A stretch of DNA of 64,000 nt from Lycocorax pyrrhopterus obiensis (GCA_014706295.1 JACSVZ010000002.1:136138682-136202681); one strand, 5' to 3'; positions 24,426-37,410 are shown, counted from the first letter of the stretch. The notes: generated by a model not told the origin, from the sequence alone. Numbers and translations: made by a program.

Positions 24426-25756
24426 ATGAGTTATGATGTATGTGAAGGAATACAAGACTGGGGTGACAACAGACACCTGGAAGCTATGGGCCAGATGATA
24501 TCAGAGATGAAAAAGGGCTTCAGAATTATCAAGAGTTCATGCATGGTAAGTTAGTGGCAATAGTGTAAACTCAAGAGGTGGGAAAACCTCATTTTTAGGG
24601 GCAATAAGAAAAAAAGATAAGCATCTAACACATATTAAAAGCTGTGCATACAGTAAAGCTGAAAATAACAGAGAGCTGCAAACTGATGGAGAAAGACCAA
24701 TATTTATGAAGAGAGGTTAACAATGAACTTAAGTGGGCAAAGAAGAACGAATTATCATATTGACATCATGGCCATCCAGACAAAGAGAAGGAAGAAATTG
24801 TTGCCATGACAATGATTGCATTCTTGGGAAAAGCATCAGGAGGCTCACAACTTGTCATAGCCTTGCTCCACAATCTTTTATCAGTACACAGGAACAGTCC
24901 AAGTGTGGATGCAACAGAAAGGAAACATAAGAGATACTAGGACAGTAAGCTTTTCACTGCAACAGTGTTTAAGAGAGACCTTTTAATTAAGTACTTCAGA
25001 CTGTGACTGCTAGCGCCATCATAAGTAGTTAAAGAGTTTTGATCAAACGGTTGAAATATTATGTAGATTAAAAATAAATTGTAAAAATTTATGATGTAAT
25101 AATACCTTGTGTTTTATTTTAAGTAAACAAAATTACATATTCATTTTCTGATCCCAGAATTTTTTTTCTTGACCTTCTGTAGCCTTTGAAGTTGGTACTA
25201 CTTAACACTGAAGGAATTACAGTAAAGACTGATGAATTACAGCATGTCTCAAATACAACCAAAGGAAAAAGATGGAACAAGTGGTTTAATTTTTTAAAAA
25301 CTAAATTTTAAAATCAATGGCTTTGGAATTTGATATCGCAGATAATTATTGTCAGGATAAAAGACAGTACTCTTCAGAAGATGATCAGAATATGATTTTC
25401 ATTAAAATGTCAAGAACAACTCAGTAGGTGTTCTTGTGAATATGAAAGGACCTAACAGGAGCAATTCTTTTCAAATATCTCTAATGACTGAGATTACATC
25501 TCATTACTTAAAAGTTTAACAGGTTATATTATCAACATATAAGTTAGTGTAGAATCACTAGAAATAAGTACACACTGCATATTCAAGTCTCTATACAAGC
25601 TCTTTCAATTTACATAAAGTATGAACAATGGTAAAAACAGCTTTAAAAAGAGCAAGAAATTATTCACTGAAGGCAACTTTGCTCTGCTTCTGAGCACTTG
25701 TATTACTACAGGAATTTTCTGCCTTTCAACATGTTGGGAGCTATGGAAATTTCTGT
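24426..25756. other. Unique AT-rich non-coding DNA
   Basis: No gene, repeat or known element is recognisable. Open frames of 65-67 codons near 24.35-24.93 kb have no motif, and the first of them starts inside the CR1 copy. Confidence 0.55.
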
Positions 25757-26265
25757 TGGGGAGAAAATCCGGATAGAAGTGAGAAAACCATGGACTGAGA
25801 TGAAGACAGTTGAATAAGTAATGTAAAAGCTGTGCACATCAGCAAAGCAAAACAAGGAATTAATTCACTGCTTCCCATGGGGAAGGCAGGTGTTCAGCCA
25901 TTTCCAAGAAAGCTCTGGAAAATGGCTCCATCACACAGAACATTTACTTGGGAAGACAAATGCCATCACTCCAAATGTCCCTCCTTTTCTGCCTTCTTCC
26001 CCCAGTTTTATACACTGAGCATGATGCCATATGTTATGGGATATCCCTGTGGCCAGCCGGGGTCAGCTCTCCCGGCTGTGTCCCCTCACAACTTCTTGTG
26101 CACCCCCAGTCCCCTCACTGGTGGGCTGGGGTGAGAAGCAGAAAAGGCTTTGGTGGTGTGCAAACACCACTCAGTAATAATGTAGACATCTCTCTGTTAT
26201 CAATACTGTTTTCAGCCCAAATCCAGACCACAGCCCATAGTCCCATAGTAGATACTGTGAAGAAT
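25757..26265 (-). mobile_element. Truncated bird ERV LTR with intact TATA box
   Basis: The segment matches, in reverse, the common avian LTR that starts TGTGCTGG. It includes the U5-side 'GAGATGAAGACAGTTGAATA' block, 'AAAGCAAAACAAGGAATTAA', 'CTTGGGAAGACAAATGCC', the TATA region, 'CACAACTTCTTGTGCACCCC' and 'TCAATACTGTTTTCAGCCC'. Minus-strand TATAAAA lies at 26014-26008. Both termini are missing: the final U5 end before 25757 and the first 30 or so bases of U3 beyond 26265. In the minus strand the order is U3, TATA, R, U5, which fixes the orientation. A 151-codon plus-strand frame covers part of it and is fortuitous. There is no provirus body next to it. Confidence 0.82.
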
Positions 26266-28104
26266 GTGAGACATCAACACATCTATTTTTACTGTCTCAG
26301 ATTAGTAGGAGATACTTCTTTTAAAACCCAATCACAAAAACATAGACTTAAATACATCAAACTGCTACAAGTACTTATAATTAAATTAGAATATTTAGAA
26401 TAGCAACTTCATGTTCAAGCAATAGCTTAGTTAATAATCTTAAAGAAGGATCTGATTTTAAAATAGTTGCCCTACTTGCTGTTGTATGTGCGTCCTGAAA
26501 ACACCTGTGTGCCCCTGGTGTTGATAACTCTATTAAGCATAAAAATAGTATACATCAAATATTTACTCCTGTTCTAATTAAACAATTTAAGAATTGCTCA
26601 AACTTAGCCCTAGAAATATACTCCTCAAGAAGTACAGGAAGAACAATCCTCTATTTGCTTTGAGTAGATGTTAATTTTTAAATTATCAATTTACTTCTCT
26701 GTTTAAACTACAGTAACTTTTTGTTGTTAGAGGACTTAGTGTCACCTTTTTCTGCTTTAAAGACTGAATAACTTTGCTACATTCATAGGACAGGGGAACG
26801 ATCTTACTTATATTTCACAGCAATTTCATCCAATACCCATGTTCAGATGCTGGGCTTCCTTGCCCAGTACACAGGTCTTCTACTTTCTGGGTACTCCAGC
26901 TTGATGCTGCAGAGTCATCTCAGAAGCACTTCTGTAATCACATAGTAGAACAGAGCCTTAGTCTACCTAATATCCATTCTCAGAGACTGAACTCACCCAG
27001 CCACTGGCTCAGGCATCACATATTTCCAAGTACAGGTCTTCTCCCACTCTTCAGTTAGTTCTTGTTTGAGTTTGCTAGTGAATTAAACACACTGACATGC
27101 ATGCAGGATTGAATTCACTGAGGAAATGTACATACTTCCAGATAATCCTAGCTTTTGGCATTTAGACCTCTCATACTTACACATACACCCTGTCCTCTTC
27201 AGGGCTAGCATACGAGCCTGTGAGTTCTGTGGTTCATGGTGTCTCCAGCTGTCTGCGCTCATACCTTTTAACACATTTTATACTGCATATATATCGAGAC
27301 CTCAGTCGCTCCATTTGTTAACACCAAGGCTGTTTCACACTGGGGAAGTGCTGTTTCTTTTTGGATGTCAATAAAATAGGCACAAAAACTTTCAAGGCAA
27401 ATAACTATTTATCAATAGCCCAGAAAGGGTGGTAGGTAGGTATAAAAATCTTACATCACTTCTGATGCTGGGAAAATGGATGATAAAACTTTGAGTGTAG
27501 ATTCTGATGCTTGGACCCCAAGATGATAAAATCTTGAGTGTACGTCTGGTCAGAGCACAGTATGCTGCACAGATTCCATCTGTGATGTGGTTTGTTCATT
27601 AAACTTACTAGGATTCTAATGGGTCCTTGCTCACAAAACAGATCCATCAATTACAGACATCAATCAAATCTGGAACGTGGGCACAATTTTGAACATTCCC
27701 TTGGACAATACACTCTAACGTTCTCATACAATTTTGAGGTCATGAACAAGTTCTTAGAATATTTCAGGAGGACAGTACAATACTCTATGCATAGTTATGA
27801 TTAAATGCACATTGTATGTACATTGATTAATTATGTAGTGATTATGCATACAAGAATTACTTATACTATTGATTCAACATACCTTGATTAAACAGTGGTC
27901 AGATGCTATCCACCACACAGATATATGACCCTGGATTAGCCATTGTATGGATCACTAACTGCTGTCTTCTAAGCTGAATACCTGGCAGATCAACAAGACA
28001 TCTAATTTGAGGCCTCTCTTCCAGTTCCTACTATTCACACACTTTGCATCTCTCACATGTAGGGTAGAATGGGATTACAAAGAAAAAGTTAAGAAATAGG
28101 AAGA
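26266..28104. other. Non-coding DNA with a local tandem duplication
   Basis: The composition is less AT-rich in the 26.8-27.4 kb part than in most of the window, with no identifiable element. A 42-bp imperfect duplication at 27.46 kb is listed separately. Open frames of 63-82 codons overlap on both strands and look fortuitous. Confidence 0.5.
27461..27545. repeat. Imperfect tandem duplication of about 42 bp
   Basis: Two adjacent units both begin TCTGATGCT and both continue with GATGATAAAA(C/T)(T/C)TTGAGTGTA. Unit 1 is 27461-27502 and unit 2 is 27503-27545. They differ at several bases, so the duplication is not recent. Confidence 0.85.
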
Positions 28105-28502
28105 GTTCATAAGATAGGACAGACTGCTGCCTCAGGAGTAGGGCTCTGTCAGACAGGTTTATTGGCTGGCTGCAGGATTACAAACAATAAACCCTTTTAG
28201 GCCCCTTGTCCCTCTTTTACCATGCTTGTTCTTCACCTGAATATACCACAAATCCCCTCAAATACCCAGCAGTAAGATTTATACAGTTCCAGAAGTCACA
28301 GCAAATATAACAAAATACTCATGCCACTGTTGTTTCGCCCTTTGTATGCGTGATGAATTTAGGCCAACCCTCTTCAAGGCAGTGCCTGAGCTTCTCCCCT
28401 CAGTGGCTGATGGGTTCAGATTTTCCCTGATGTCCCTTTTGCCACACAATACTTAACGTTTGTGGGACTGTGAGTCTGCGGGTCTGTGTGCTTAATTAAA
28501 CA
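28105..28502 (-). mobile_element. LTR-like block with TATA box and polyadenylation signal
   Basis: On the minus strand a purine-rich AAAAAGGAAAC (a polypurine-tract-like element) immediately precedes TGTTTAATTAAGC at 28502. Then follow TGTATAAATC at about 28280 and CCAATAAACCTGTCTGAC at about 28165. TATA box, then AATAAA about 115 bases later, is the normal order U3-R-U5 of an LTR. The block is more GC-rich than its surroundings. It was not recognised as a named family and no terminal inverted repeat or target duplication could be fixed, so this is an inference from architecture only. Confidence 0.35.
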
Positions 28503-28590
28503 GTTTCCTTTTTATTTGCTTTTGTGTTGTCCTGAATAGTCCTTTAGCAGATAACCAAAAGAACCAGATGCTTTGACATTTCTTATACCC

Positions 28591-28782
28591 TTACACTCTG
28601 GTCAACACCGAGTGTGCAAGCAGCTGTAGACCTGCAGAGCCCTGTCGCATCTCAAGACATTTCCCTTTGTCAAAAGGATTGAGGACAAAAATGCCTGATC
28701 CCTCTACGCCCTTTGCTGTCACCTCTAGACACATGCAAGCAAGCTTGATGCTCTCCGGGTTTTCCCATGGCAGTGTCAGCAC
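28591..28782 (-). other. Exon-like minus-strand open frame
   Basis: The minus strand has a 63-codon open frame that starts directly after a TAG at 28785-28783. That TAG is itself the end of a good splice acceptor (CTCACTGCTCATCTTCCGTGTAG). The frame has balanced codon use, without the Phe/Ile/Lys/Asn excess of chance frames in this window, and ends at TAA next to a weak donor-like AGAGTGTAAG. It lies about 90 bases upstream, in minus orientation, of the LTR-like block. It may be a real host exon, a scrap of retroviral internal sequence, or chance. The product is not recognised. Confidence 0.25.
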
Positions 28783-31297
28783 CTACACGGAAGATGAGCA
28801 GTGAGTAACGCTCTCAGGTCTGGACAAGAATCGTCTGACTAGATTGTCCTTGGTCTGAGCTCTGGGAAACAAGAATCCTCTCAAGGTCAGGTCAGCCAGT
28901 GGAGCCTTACATCTGATATGGGAAGGAATTTCCTTTGGCTTTCATTCATGCCACACTCATTAAGTTTTGTGTCAAGAAAAATCAGACTTAGCATGTTCAG
29001 TCTGTTAGGTTTATTTACAACAGATTCAAACTCGGTATTTTTCTGTCAGGTCATATGTTTTGGTATTTTCTAAATAAAATATACATATTTCAATAAAAAG
29101 TTGTCTGTCCTTGCAGTCAAAGTTCTTGCTCCTGAGGTCTAAGGGATCTTCATGGACAGATAGTTTCTTAATTGCACATTAATAACCGTAGAGGGGTTGT
29201 AAAACACCCAGAAGCAGACTGCACTTTTGATCTCTCTAGTAGAAAAATGGAGTTAGTATAGATCTGTCTCTGAAAGGTTGAGATTATACTTAAAATTTTT
29301 ATCATCTGGACAAATTGTGTAGGAGATTAGAAGTTTTACTGAGGATAGCACCACATTTTAATACTTTAAATTGCTCTGTTTGAAGTGTTTTGAAATAGCA
29401 AATGACTACATAAAACAGGCACGATGTTAATGAGATGAGGCCAAAGTACTGCAATATTAAACAAGAATGGTAAAAGTATTTGTGATGAAGAGTTACAAGA
29501 GGCAGATGGGGTTCTGCTCTCATTTATAAGAATGAAATGATGTCTTCTTAGGATTGGTTAATTGATGTCATATTTCATATATAACCATTGCAAAAGTATC
29601 CTTCCTGTACCACAAGAACTAATTATCTGCAGTATTTTCATCTCAATATATAGCAAATATATTAAGAAATATTTCACTCATTTCATACATTCGATTATTT
29701 GTTATGTCTCCTGCTATTTTAGTGATTCCATTCCTTATGGTATCATTTGAAGACTTTGGAATTTTTTTTGAGAAAGCATGTTGCTGTAACCTCAGGCAAA
29801 ATTAACACTGCAGAAGTATGTGAGCCTTTTTGGTCTTTTCAGCATATTACACAACAAGATGTGATGTTCCTGGGGCAGTGTTGGGTAGGTTTGTGCCTGT
29901 TATATATTTTTCTTCTCTTAAGTTTCTGCTGTTTCTTTGCACTACCTAGAAATTTTGGTAGTTTAAATCCTTCATTTCAATCTTTTAAGATGCTGATATA
30001 TTTACTTCAGGTGATTTCTTTAGTCACCATTTCTATCGTCTGAGAGTTTTCTTTACTTATGTGTTTGTTTGCTCGTTGTTTACCACGTAGAATGTTGGAA
30101 TTTAAGAAATGTTGGAAAGCTCCCTCTGAAGCCTGTGGATGATATTAACTGCTCTCCAAACAGGCTCATTTAATTGCTTCCATAGTAAGGGCTGCTTCAA
30201 GAATCTTGGAAGCTAACTGCAGAAGCTTCTTGTCCAGTGGTATTTGCTGTCAGCAGCAGATGGGTGGAGGGAAAGAGAAACCAGTCCTATTTTTCATGTT
30301 TCTCAGCTAGAGCATCAGGAATCACAGTAAAATATATAGTGCTACACAAAATAGACTAAATTATCTATATTCACTTTAGTGAATTCAGCCCATAGCCCAT
30401 TAAACATCACTGTTAATTTCATGTTAATTTGTTTGTTTTTCATAGAAGAAGACACCATATCATCTAGTCCAGTCCCTTATCCTCACCACTGTTGGAAATT
30501 TCATCTTTCAATCTCTTTCTTTGGCATTTCTTTCAATGTTTTCTTTTATTTTTTTTTTTTATTGTTTTCTTATTCCTTCTTGCATATTTAAATCAATTCT
30601 TCATAGGCAGGATCACCCTAATAAACTTCAGATAAATACAGAAATGCAGATCTCAGCAGCATTAATCATGAGTACTGAAAAAAATAACAAATTAAAGAAG
30701 TATTATTTATGCTAGAATATTAAAATTTGACGAATGTGTATTAACAAGAATAAAGTCAGAACAAGTCCTTTAGTCTCCAGAGAGAGTTTTCTTTTCCTCT
30801 AATATCTGTAATTCCTTGAACAGCATCCAGAAACTAAAATTTTATATCGTGATTGAATAAAGCAGAATTAAAACAAAATATTGCACTCTCATCGCAAAAT
30901 CCCCATCTTGAATACTCCAGCTGTCTTATCTCACATTATAGGTCTCTTGAGTTCAGAATTTTGTCTATGATAACAAGGGATGTTTTCAGTCATTTGCATA
31001 AGGATTATGCAGGATGAAAGAAATAATAAGCTGTAGGTAAAGTTACTAATATTACAGTTCCAATTAAATGATGTGAAATTTCAGTTCTCACATTAGAACC
31101 ATCAAAAACACTTATTCAGTAGTCCATTTGCTAAAATTTATATAGGTTGAAGAGTTACTGAAAAACTACTAAAGATGATTAAACAGATAAATACCAAAGC
31201 CTTTGCTTATGCTTAACCAATATTAAAGGCCTGGATGCTATGGATAAATAATTAATTTTGAGTTATCCATGAAGTGTTAGTAAAATTTAAGTAACTT
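28783..31297. other. Unique AT-rich non-coding DNA
   Basis: Nothing is securely recognised. A weak resemblance to a reversed CR1 tail at about 30440-30485 (TCATAGAAGAAGACACC, then ATCATCTAGTCCAGTCCC) is too short to call. T-rich frames around 30.4-30.7 kb reflect composition. Confidence 0.5.
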
Positions 31298-31715
31298 TGA
31301 TGCCTTGGGGTGGCCACCTAAAACACAGAGGCTTGACAAAATTAAGAGTATAAATGTAGGTATTGATTTGAAGGACCTTCAAAGGTACACCCTGGGTAGT
31401 CAAAAGGCTACACCCAAGATGGACCCTGGGTCACGGGTTCTTCACACTTTTGTAAGTGTGGTCCATTTACATATCAGGGTTAATTCTCCAATTATAATCT
31501 CAGTTCATGATGTAATTACCCCAAGTTTGCCACCTCTCTCAAGGCTTTAATTTACACATTTTGGGGCCTGGTGTCCTTGAAGAGCAAACCTAGAGAGGCT
31601 TGTTATGTCTAACCAGCATGAGAGAACAGCAGCTAACAGGCCACCCGAAACTTCAGAGTTACACACTAGGCAGTACAGGATTTGAAAAATATGGAAGTTA
31701 AAACCTAAGGCATCA
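31298..31715 (-). mobile_element. Complete solo LTR with target site duplication
   Basis: The element starts TGATGCCTTGGGG and ends CCTAAGGCATCA, so the outer nine bases are perfect inverted repeats (TGATGCCTT / AAGGCATCA). It is flanked by a perfect direct repeat ACTT (31294-31297 and 31716-31719). A 4-bp duplication is typical of gammaretrovirus-like (class I) endogenous retroviruses. The total is 418 bp. In the minus strand a CTTCAAATCAATACC block sits where relatives carry AATAAA, followed by a CTCTGTGTTTTAGGTGGCC-type U5, so the minus orientation is preferred. No internal retroviral sequence adjoins it: it arose by recombination between the two LTRs of a former provirus. Confidence 0.85.
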
Positions 31716-34700
31716 ACTTGGCTAATAAAACACTAGAAAATATTCCAGTGAAAGGCCTGAGGAGACGTAGAATTTTTGGTACATATTATAATCGAGTACA
31801 AATAGAAGTTACTACCAGAGTAACTATATTCTTTAAGATTATTTAAAAGCCAAAAATGATGTTTAGGATATGATGAGTCAAAGGAAAATTATTGGTTGTT
31901 ATTCATAGTTCATTCTAAATATTCTATTAATTTTATATTGCAGATATCTATCATGGAAAAATACTATTATCTGTTTAATTACTTCAAGATCAGAAAAGTG
32001 ACAGCACATCAAAATTTAGAATTCAGTGAAAGTAGCAAGTGCAATTTTGATGAAAAGCCCAAATCATAAACACTGCCTGACAGAACTGAAGATGAATTCC
32101 TAATCACTGGCACAGCAGAAAGAATATAAGGAAATGAGTACTGAAGGAACAGTGTCCAGGCAAATATATGTGGTCTTGATAATGAAAAAGAAAACACAGA
32201 GGCCCAAATCCAGCTTTCTTTCTTACATGGTTAATTTTGCTGTAGTTCATTTGCCTTTCAGGTATTTTTTTTCTCAATATCCGCATTTAATTACTAGGTT
32301 AGAATATTTCTTACAGTTGTCTGAAAAATCTTAGCTCCATTTGAACATTGAGACAATTATGTTTTCTCTAAGTAAAGACAATAACATTAAGGTATCTCAT
32401 TAATAGCCTATGACTAAGGGCATGACTATTAGCTCTTAATATAAGAAATACCTTTGTTAAGGATCCTAGTCTCTGTTCATCTGAAGTCACTATGAAGGGT
32501 CTTTCTTTACTTCAATTACTTAAAGAAAGAAAAAGTTACACCTCCTAAAATTCCAGATAAAGGATACAGTCATTAAATTGTTCAGGAAGCAAACATAAAT
32601 TCAAACCAAAAAACCTAAAGGTAATTAGTTATGTTTTATATTATTGGTGTTGTTGATAGTGTACTTCTGTACATGTTTTTGCCTTTCATTGTAAAGTATG
32701 AATTAGAAATTTTATATACATATTATGTGTACAGCTGTTGTGAATTATTATAACATAACTAACTAATGACAGCAGCCATACAAAATACATGTAAAGGAGG
32801 GACATTTTTTAGTATGAGGACTCTGACATTATTGTCTGCTTAAGATCATGAGCTAGATTAACAAAGGACATATACATGTATATGTACATATACACCAAGA
32901 CCTAGGGAGAAAATGGGTTAGTATTTTTGGGGGGGGAGGGTATGATTTCTCTTTTTTTTCCCCCATGCAAAAACAGTATTGGCAAAGCAGGACAGTGTCA
33001 ATCTGTGTTGCAGAGGTGAGAAATAGTATCACAGGCAGGAGAAGCACAGGAATTTCCTAAGTTAATGTTTCTATAAAATCAGAAAACTCATTGCCCAGAA
33101 AGCTCCAGTGCAGTTTTTCACGCTTTCATCTAGCTGCAGATCCAGATATTTGGTGTTTTACTGAGGGGTATTTACATTACTCAGTTTATGTGGTTTTAGC
33201 CAAAATTCATATAAAAAGGCAGCTTACACAGCTCAGCATGTCTCCAAGTCCAAATGTTCTCCTGCCACATTCCCACTGTAAGATTTTCATTAGCTGAAAT
33301 TTCCGGCCAAGTAACAAGGAGTTCTGAAGAATTTTTGCAACTTTTATAATAAATAGTTGACCCAGAACAACATAGATTGGGATTCCAGTATTTTATAGTT
33401 TATACCAAAAGTCTTTGATTTTGTCAACCCCTTTCTTGATGGAATCCCTTACACATTCCTGCCAAATATGGACATATCCCAGGATGCAGCTCACAGTGTA
33501 ACTCATGCATAAAATAAGTAATCTGGGAAATCAAATGCTAGAGAGTGAATCCTTTGAGTGTAGTACAGTATAAAAGAAGCATATAGGTACCTTGACCAGC
33601 AAATGAGAAAATACGAATCTTCGGATATACAGATAAAGACTTATCTGTGGCCAAAAAAACCCCTCGGGCAGAAGTCAGATACTAGCAGTCAGTGTAGCAA
33701 TATTTACGGGTTTTCCCTTTGTCTTAGCAGGGCTGACATTTTACATGACTGGGTCATAGGATTAAATCACAAGGAAAGAAAAACAAGATGATCTGAACAG
33801 GTGTTGATAAAGGGTGTTGAACAGCAGTAATGAGGAGGATGAGGAGATAAATTGTTATGCTGTTGATGAAAAGAATGATGAACCTATGTTGATGAACCCA
33901 AAGACTGTAAAATTTTAAGTGACATCCAGAAACTTAAGGCCTCAGTATTATTCAATTTTCAGATAGCAATTGTGAAACAGAGAGAATTAACTTTTTGATA
34001 TATTTCAACTTAAAGAGGAAAATCCAATCTCATTTACTGCATTAAAGTGGCAGATGTCTGGTGTACCAAAATATTTCAAAATTTCTCCTGAGAAGGTCAT
34101 TGAGACATGAATATAATATAGCCAGTAAGACTCTCTTCTTTTCAAATTGACTCAAAAACTCATCACCTGCAGCCCAGTGTTTTTTGCTAGTACAGGGCCA
34201 CAGATTTTATATTGACAGTCCAGGGCATGAGATTGTTGTGAATTTAGCCGACCTGTACTTGTTTCATCTGCATTAAAAACTGTGCTGAAAGCTGGAAATT
34301 TCTGCCTTAATTGTTTTTAGTTTGGTTGAGTTTATAGGAAGAGTAGTTGTTCTCTGTAGAATGAACTAGCCGTGACCCTAGAACAAAAATCAGAGAAATG
34401 AGATGATACCACAGGTCATAGATGGTCCCACATACTGCGCTCAGTCTCTGGTCACTGCAGCAGTGCAATTTTGTGAATCGGACAAAAATAGTTTTGTTGA
34501 TAACAAACAGATAAGAAAAATTCAGTATTTAGGAAACAAAGAAAAGAAAGACAACACAAACAGACTGCATTCAGCAAGCATAAAAATGGATCCAAGTGAC
34601 CCAAGACTAATGAGGAAGAAAGCCGCAACATAAATGTCATACTCTTCATGATTCAGGACTCATGACTTTGAACACATTACAGCTGTGTTTTGAAGAATTG

Positions 34701-36834
34701 TCTCTTGACTTCTCCCAGGTTTTTGTTTTTCTTTTTTTTTAACATGAAATATGCAGTGAAATATGTAGGAAGGAGGTAATTACAAGCGAAAGAGAAGAAG
34801 TAGTCTTGTAGTTAAGCTAGGTAAAGGGGACAAGGGAGTCAAAATCTTTTTGAAAATGTGTTTATCACCTTTTGAAACATGAAAAGTACTTCAAAAGCTT
34901 TCAGTAGACAACCAGCAAGGCTTCAGATTCTGTCTATTTTTGACTACCTTCCTGAAGAACTGAAAGAAATTGATGAAATCCCTTCCTTGGAATTCCTAGC
35001 TGAAGGTTGCATAAGGCTCCATAACCAATATTGCAAAATTATATTTAGTCAAGCATAAAAAGCAACATATACATACATAAGAAAACACTTTTACTTCAAG
35101 TATTTGAGAAGGTTTCAGAAATCAGCAGCTAGATTACAAAGCAGTATTGCTGGATAATTAACAATATAGGTGATATAGAAATTTCACTAAGGTGGACTAA
35201 AAAGTTAGAATATTTTTACATTCCTAATATCAATGTGTTTAATGGGTTTTAAATGTTTGAGACTTTTAAAAAAACCCATAATATAATAAGTTCTTCAAAT
35301 TTTCACTGATATGTAATCTGTGAGAATATAGCAAGATTAAATAAATAGTCCTGGGTCTTCTCTTTTTTTCATGAGGAGTTTAACTGGTCAATCATCCATA
35401 TTTATTTAACCTGCAGGAAGAGCTTTTCTCATTCCAAGTTTAAATCACATACTTTATGTATGGGGTTCAGTTGTTTGTTTACACACATTGCTATTTACTA
35501 ACATTTTAGGGAAGTTAAAGATACTAATGGCATGGCCTAATTTAGAAATCCTTTTTCTGTTCAGCTCTGTGCTAAAAATAAAATGAACACCATTTTTTTT
35601 CAAAGCAGCAAAAATACAAGAGTTATATTATTAAAATATTCTGATATATCTCGTGTCACTACTAGTAGAACCATGCTGCTGGATTATTTAAAATGAGCCA
35701 TCGATCACACATGGAGACAATAACAACCACTTCACTGACATTTTTCTGACCCAGATAACCTCAAAATGAAATACTAGAATACAGAGTTGAAAAAATTAGT
35801 AAGATCTGATAATTTCATGTATTACCATGACAATTAATTTACTGGCCAATATATATTAATAACATGCATAAGCTTATTTTTTATTCTTTGTAAAAGTAAT
35901 GAAATGCTGAAAGCTTGAGTTTTGTCTGTTTGTCTATTTTCCAAAAAGTTTAATTTCACTTTGCTTTTTCTTTATGGGTTTAGACTTATTTTTTAAATAT
36001 ATAGTCAGTCATGAGAAAAATAATGGAGATAAAGAGTTGTGCTTAAATTGGATGTTTAACACTGTATTTCTGTTGTTCCTACATTAGAATGACTACAAAA
36101 GCTGTTTATGATCTGTTAAAATCTTGGAACATTATTTTTTATTCCTCGAATTGAGGAAATTAATGTGTTTATAATAGAATTTAACATATCCCACTTCAAA
36201 TGTCAAAGTACTACACAAAGGACCTAACATTTCTGTTTTCTACAGCCTGTGAATTCTTTTTTGTATTAACATCCATGGAAGGCATACAGAGGTCTTTCAA
36301 TATGTATGTAACAAACAAGGACCAAGGAAACAGGCATGGCAGGGTGAGTTTGAGCTTGGTATAGAATTTCACTGTGAGGTTTAAATCTGGGCCAGTTTCT
36401 ATACTAACAAAAATGATTGACTTCACATTTTGCCAAACAATGTAGAAAATAAGACTATCATTTAAGACTTTCATAAAGCCTTTTAAAATACATTTTACAA
36501 AGTCTAATTAAAGCAAGAGGAATATGATTTATCAAACCTTAAATGCAATGAGAGATGTACGCTGTTGTGTCTCAGAGACAGCACTGAGATTGCAGATGAT
36601 CTAGGTATTGCCTAAAAACTACATAAATTCTTCATTCAGATATCAGAAAAAAAGATAGTTTTGAACACAGGGCAAAAGTAGAAAAGCTGATGGAAATGGA
36701 AGCATACTTATGGAACTGTGCTATATTTGACTGTATTTCAGAGCGAGCAGAATAACCTCCCTCCCATAACACTAAAACAAATGTATTACAAAGCTACTGA
36801 CACTTTTAGAAGGTGATCATAATAAATCTATTGA
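31716..36834. other. Unique AT-rich non-coding DNA
   Basis: No gene or transposable element is recognised in these 5 kb. There is a double palindrome at 32.87 kb, a G-run at 32930-32937 and scattered open frames of up to 87 codons without motifs. Confidence 0.55.
32871..32892. repeat. Two overlapping AT-rich palindromes
   Basis: TATACATGTATA (32871-32882) and TATATGTACATATA (32879-32892) are each perfect inverted repeats and share four bases. They are alternating purine-pyrimidine sequence. Confidence 0.85.
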
Positions 36835-37410
36835 TTTAGTCAGGGTGTTATAACACTGGGGAATTAACAATGTGAATGTGGTGAACTCCTAAAGAATCTG
36901 TCTTGGGACTACTCATATTAATATAAAAAGTTTTGTTAGGCTTCTTGATGGAAGAAGAATGACAATGTACTCAATTTATAACATAAAATTAAAAGGAAAG
37001 AACAAGATATGAGAGAATTGGAATATTATTCATGAAGAGATGGATGATCTTTTGGGATGGAAAAAGAAGAATGAAATTCAGTGCAACAATGCCTAGTCCT
37101 TTAATTGATGCTAATAAGAACAGGGCACTCATTAGAGTGAAGCAGAGGAGAAATAAGACCAGGATTTATGAACTGATAATAGGGTGGTTGTAAACTACCA
37201 ACCTTATGAAGCTATGAAAGTAAACAAATGTAATGTCTGTATATAGTAAACACAATATAGATATAGGGTGATATTACTGTCAATGTACAAAGCACTGATT
37301 GCAACTCTCCTGTGTAGTATGGACTGTTGTTCAACCAATATTTAAGAAGCATATATTTGAGCTGGAATAACTGCAGAAAAAGCCTGTTAAAAAGCAGAGG
37401 GTGAAGAAAG
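36835..37410 (+). mobile_element. Ancient CR1-like LINE remnant
   Basis: A weak but colinear resemblance to the end of CR1 ORF2 is visible. 'GAAATTCAGTGCAACAATGCC' is followed by 'GGTGGTTGTAAACTACCAACC', then 'AATGTACAAAGCACTGATTGC', 'GTAGTATGGACTGTTGTTC', 'TTTGAGCTGGAATAACTGCAG' and 'AAAAAGCCTG'. These correspond to the blocks for waiting-list positions LYKALI..., EYC..., FELEQLQKK in older CR1 families. Many small gaps interrupt it and no 3' tail is visible. The copy is far older than those at 7.6 and 23.2 kb. Limits are approximate. Confidence 0.5.

Noticed and set aside
30440..30485. Possible reversed CR1 tail
   Set aside because: Only about 40 bases with partial similarity and no continuation into the CR1 body.
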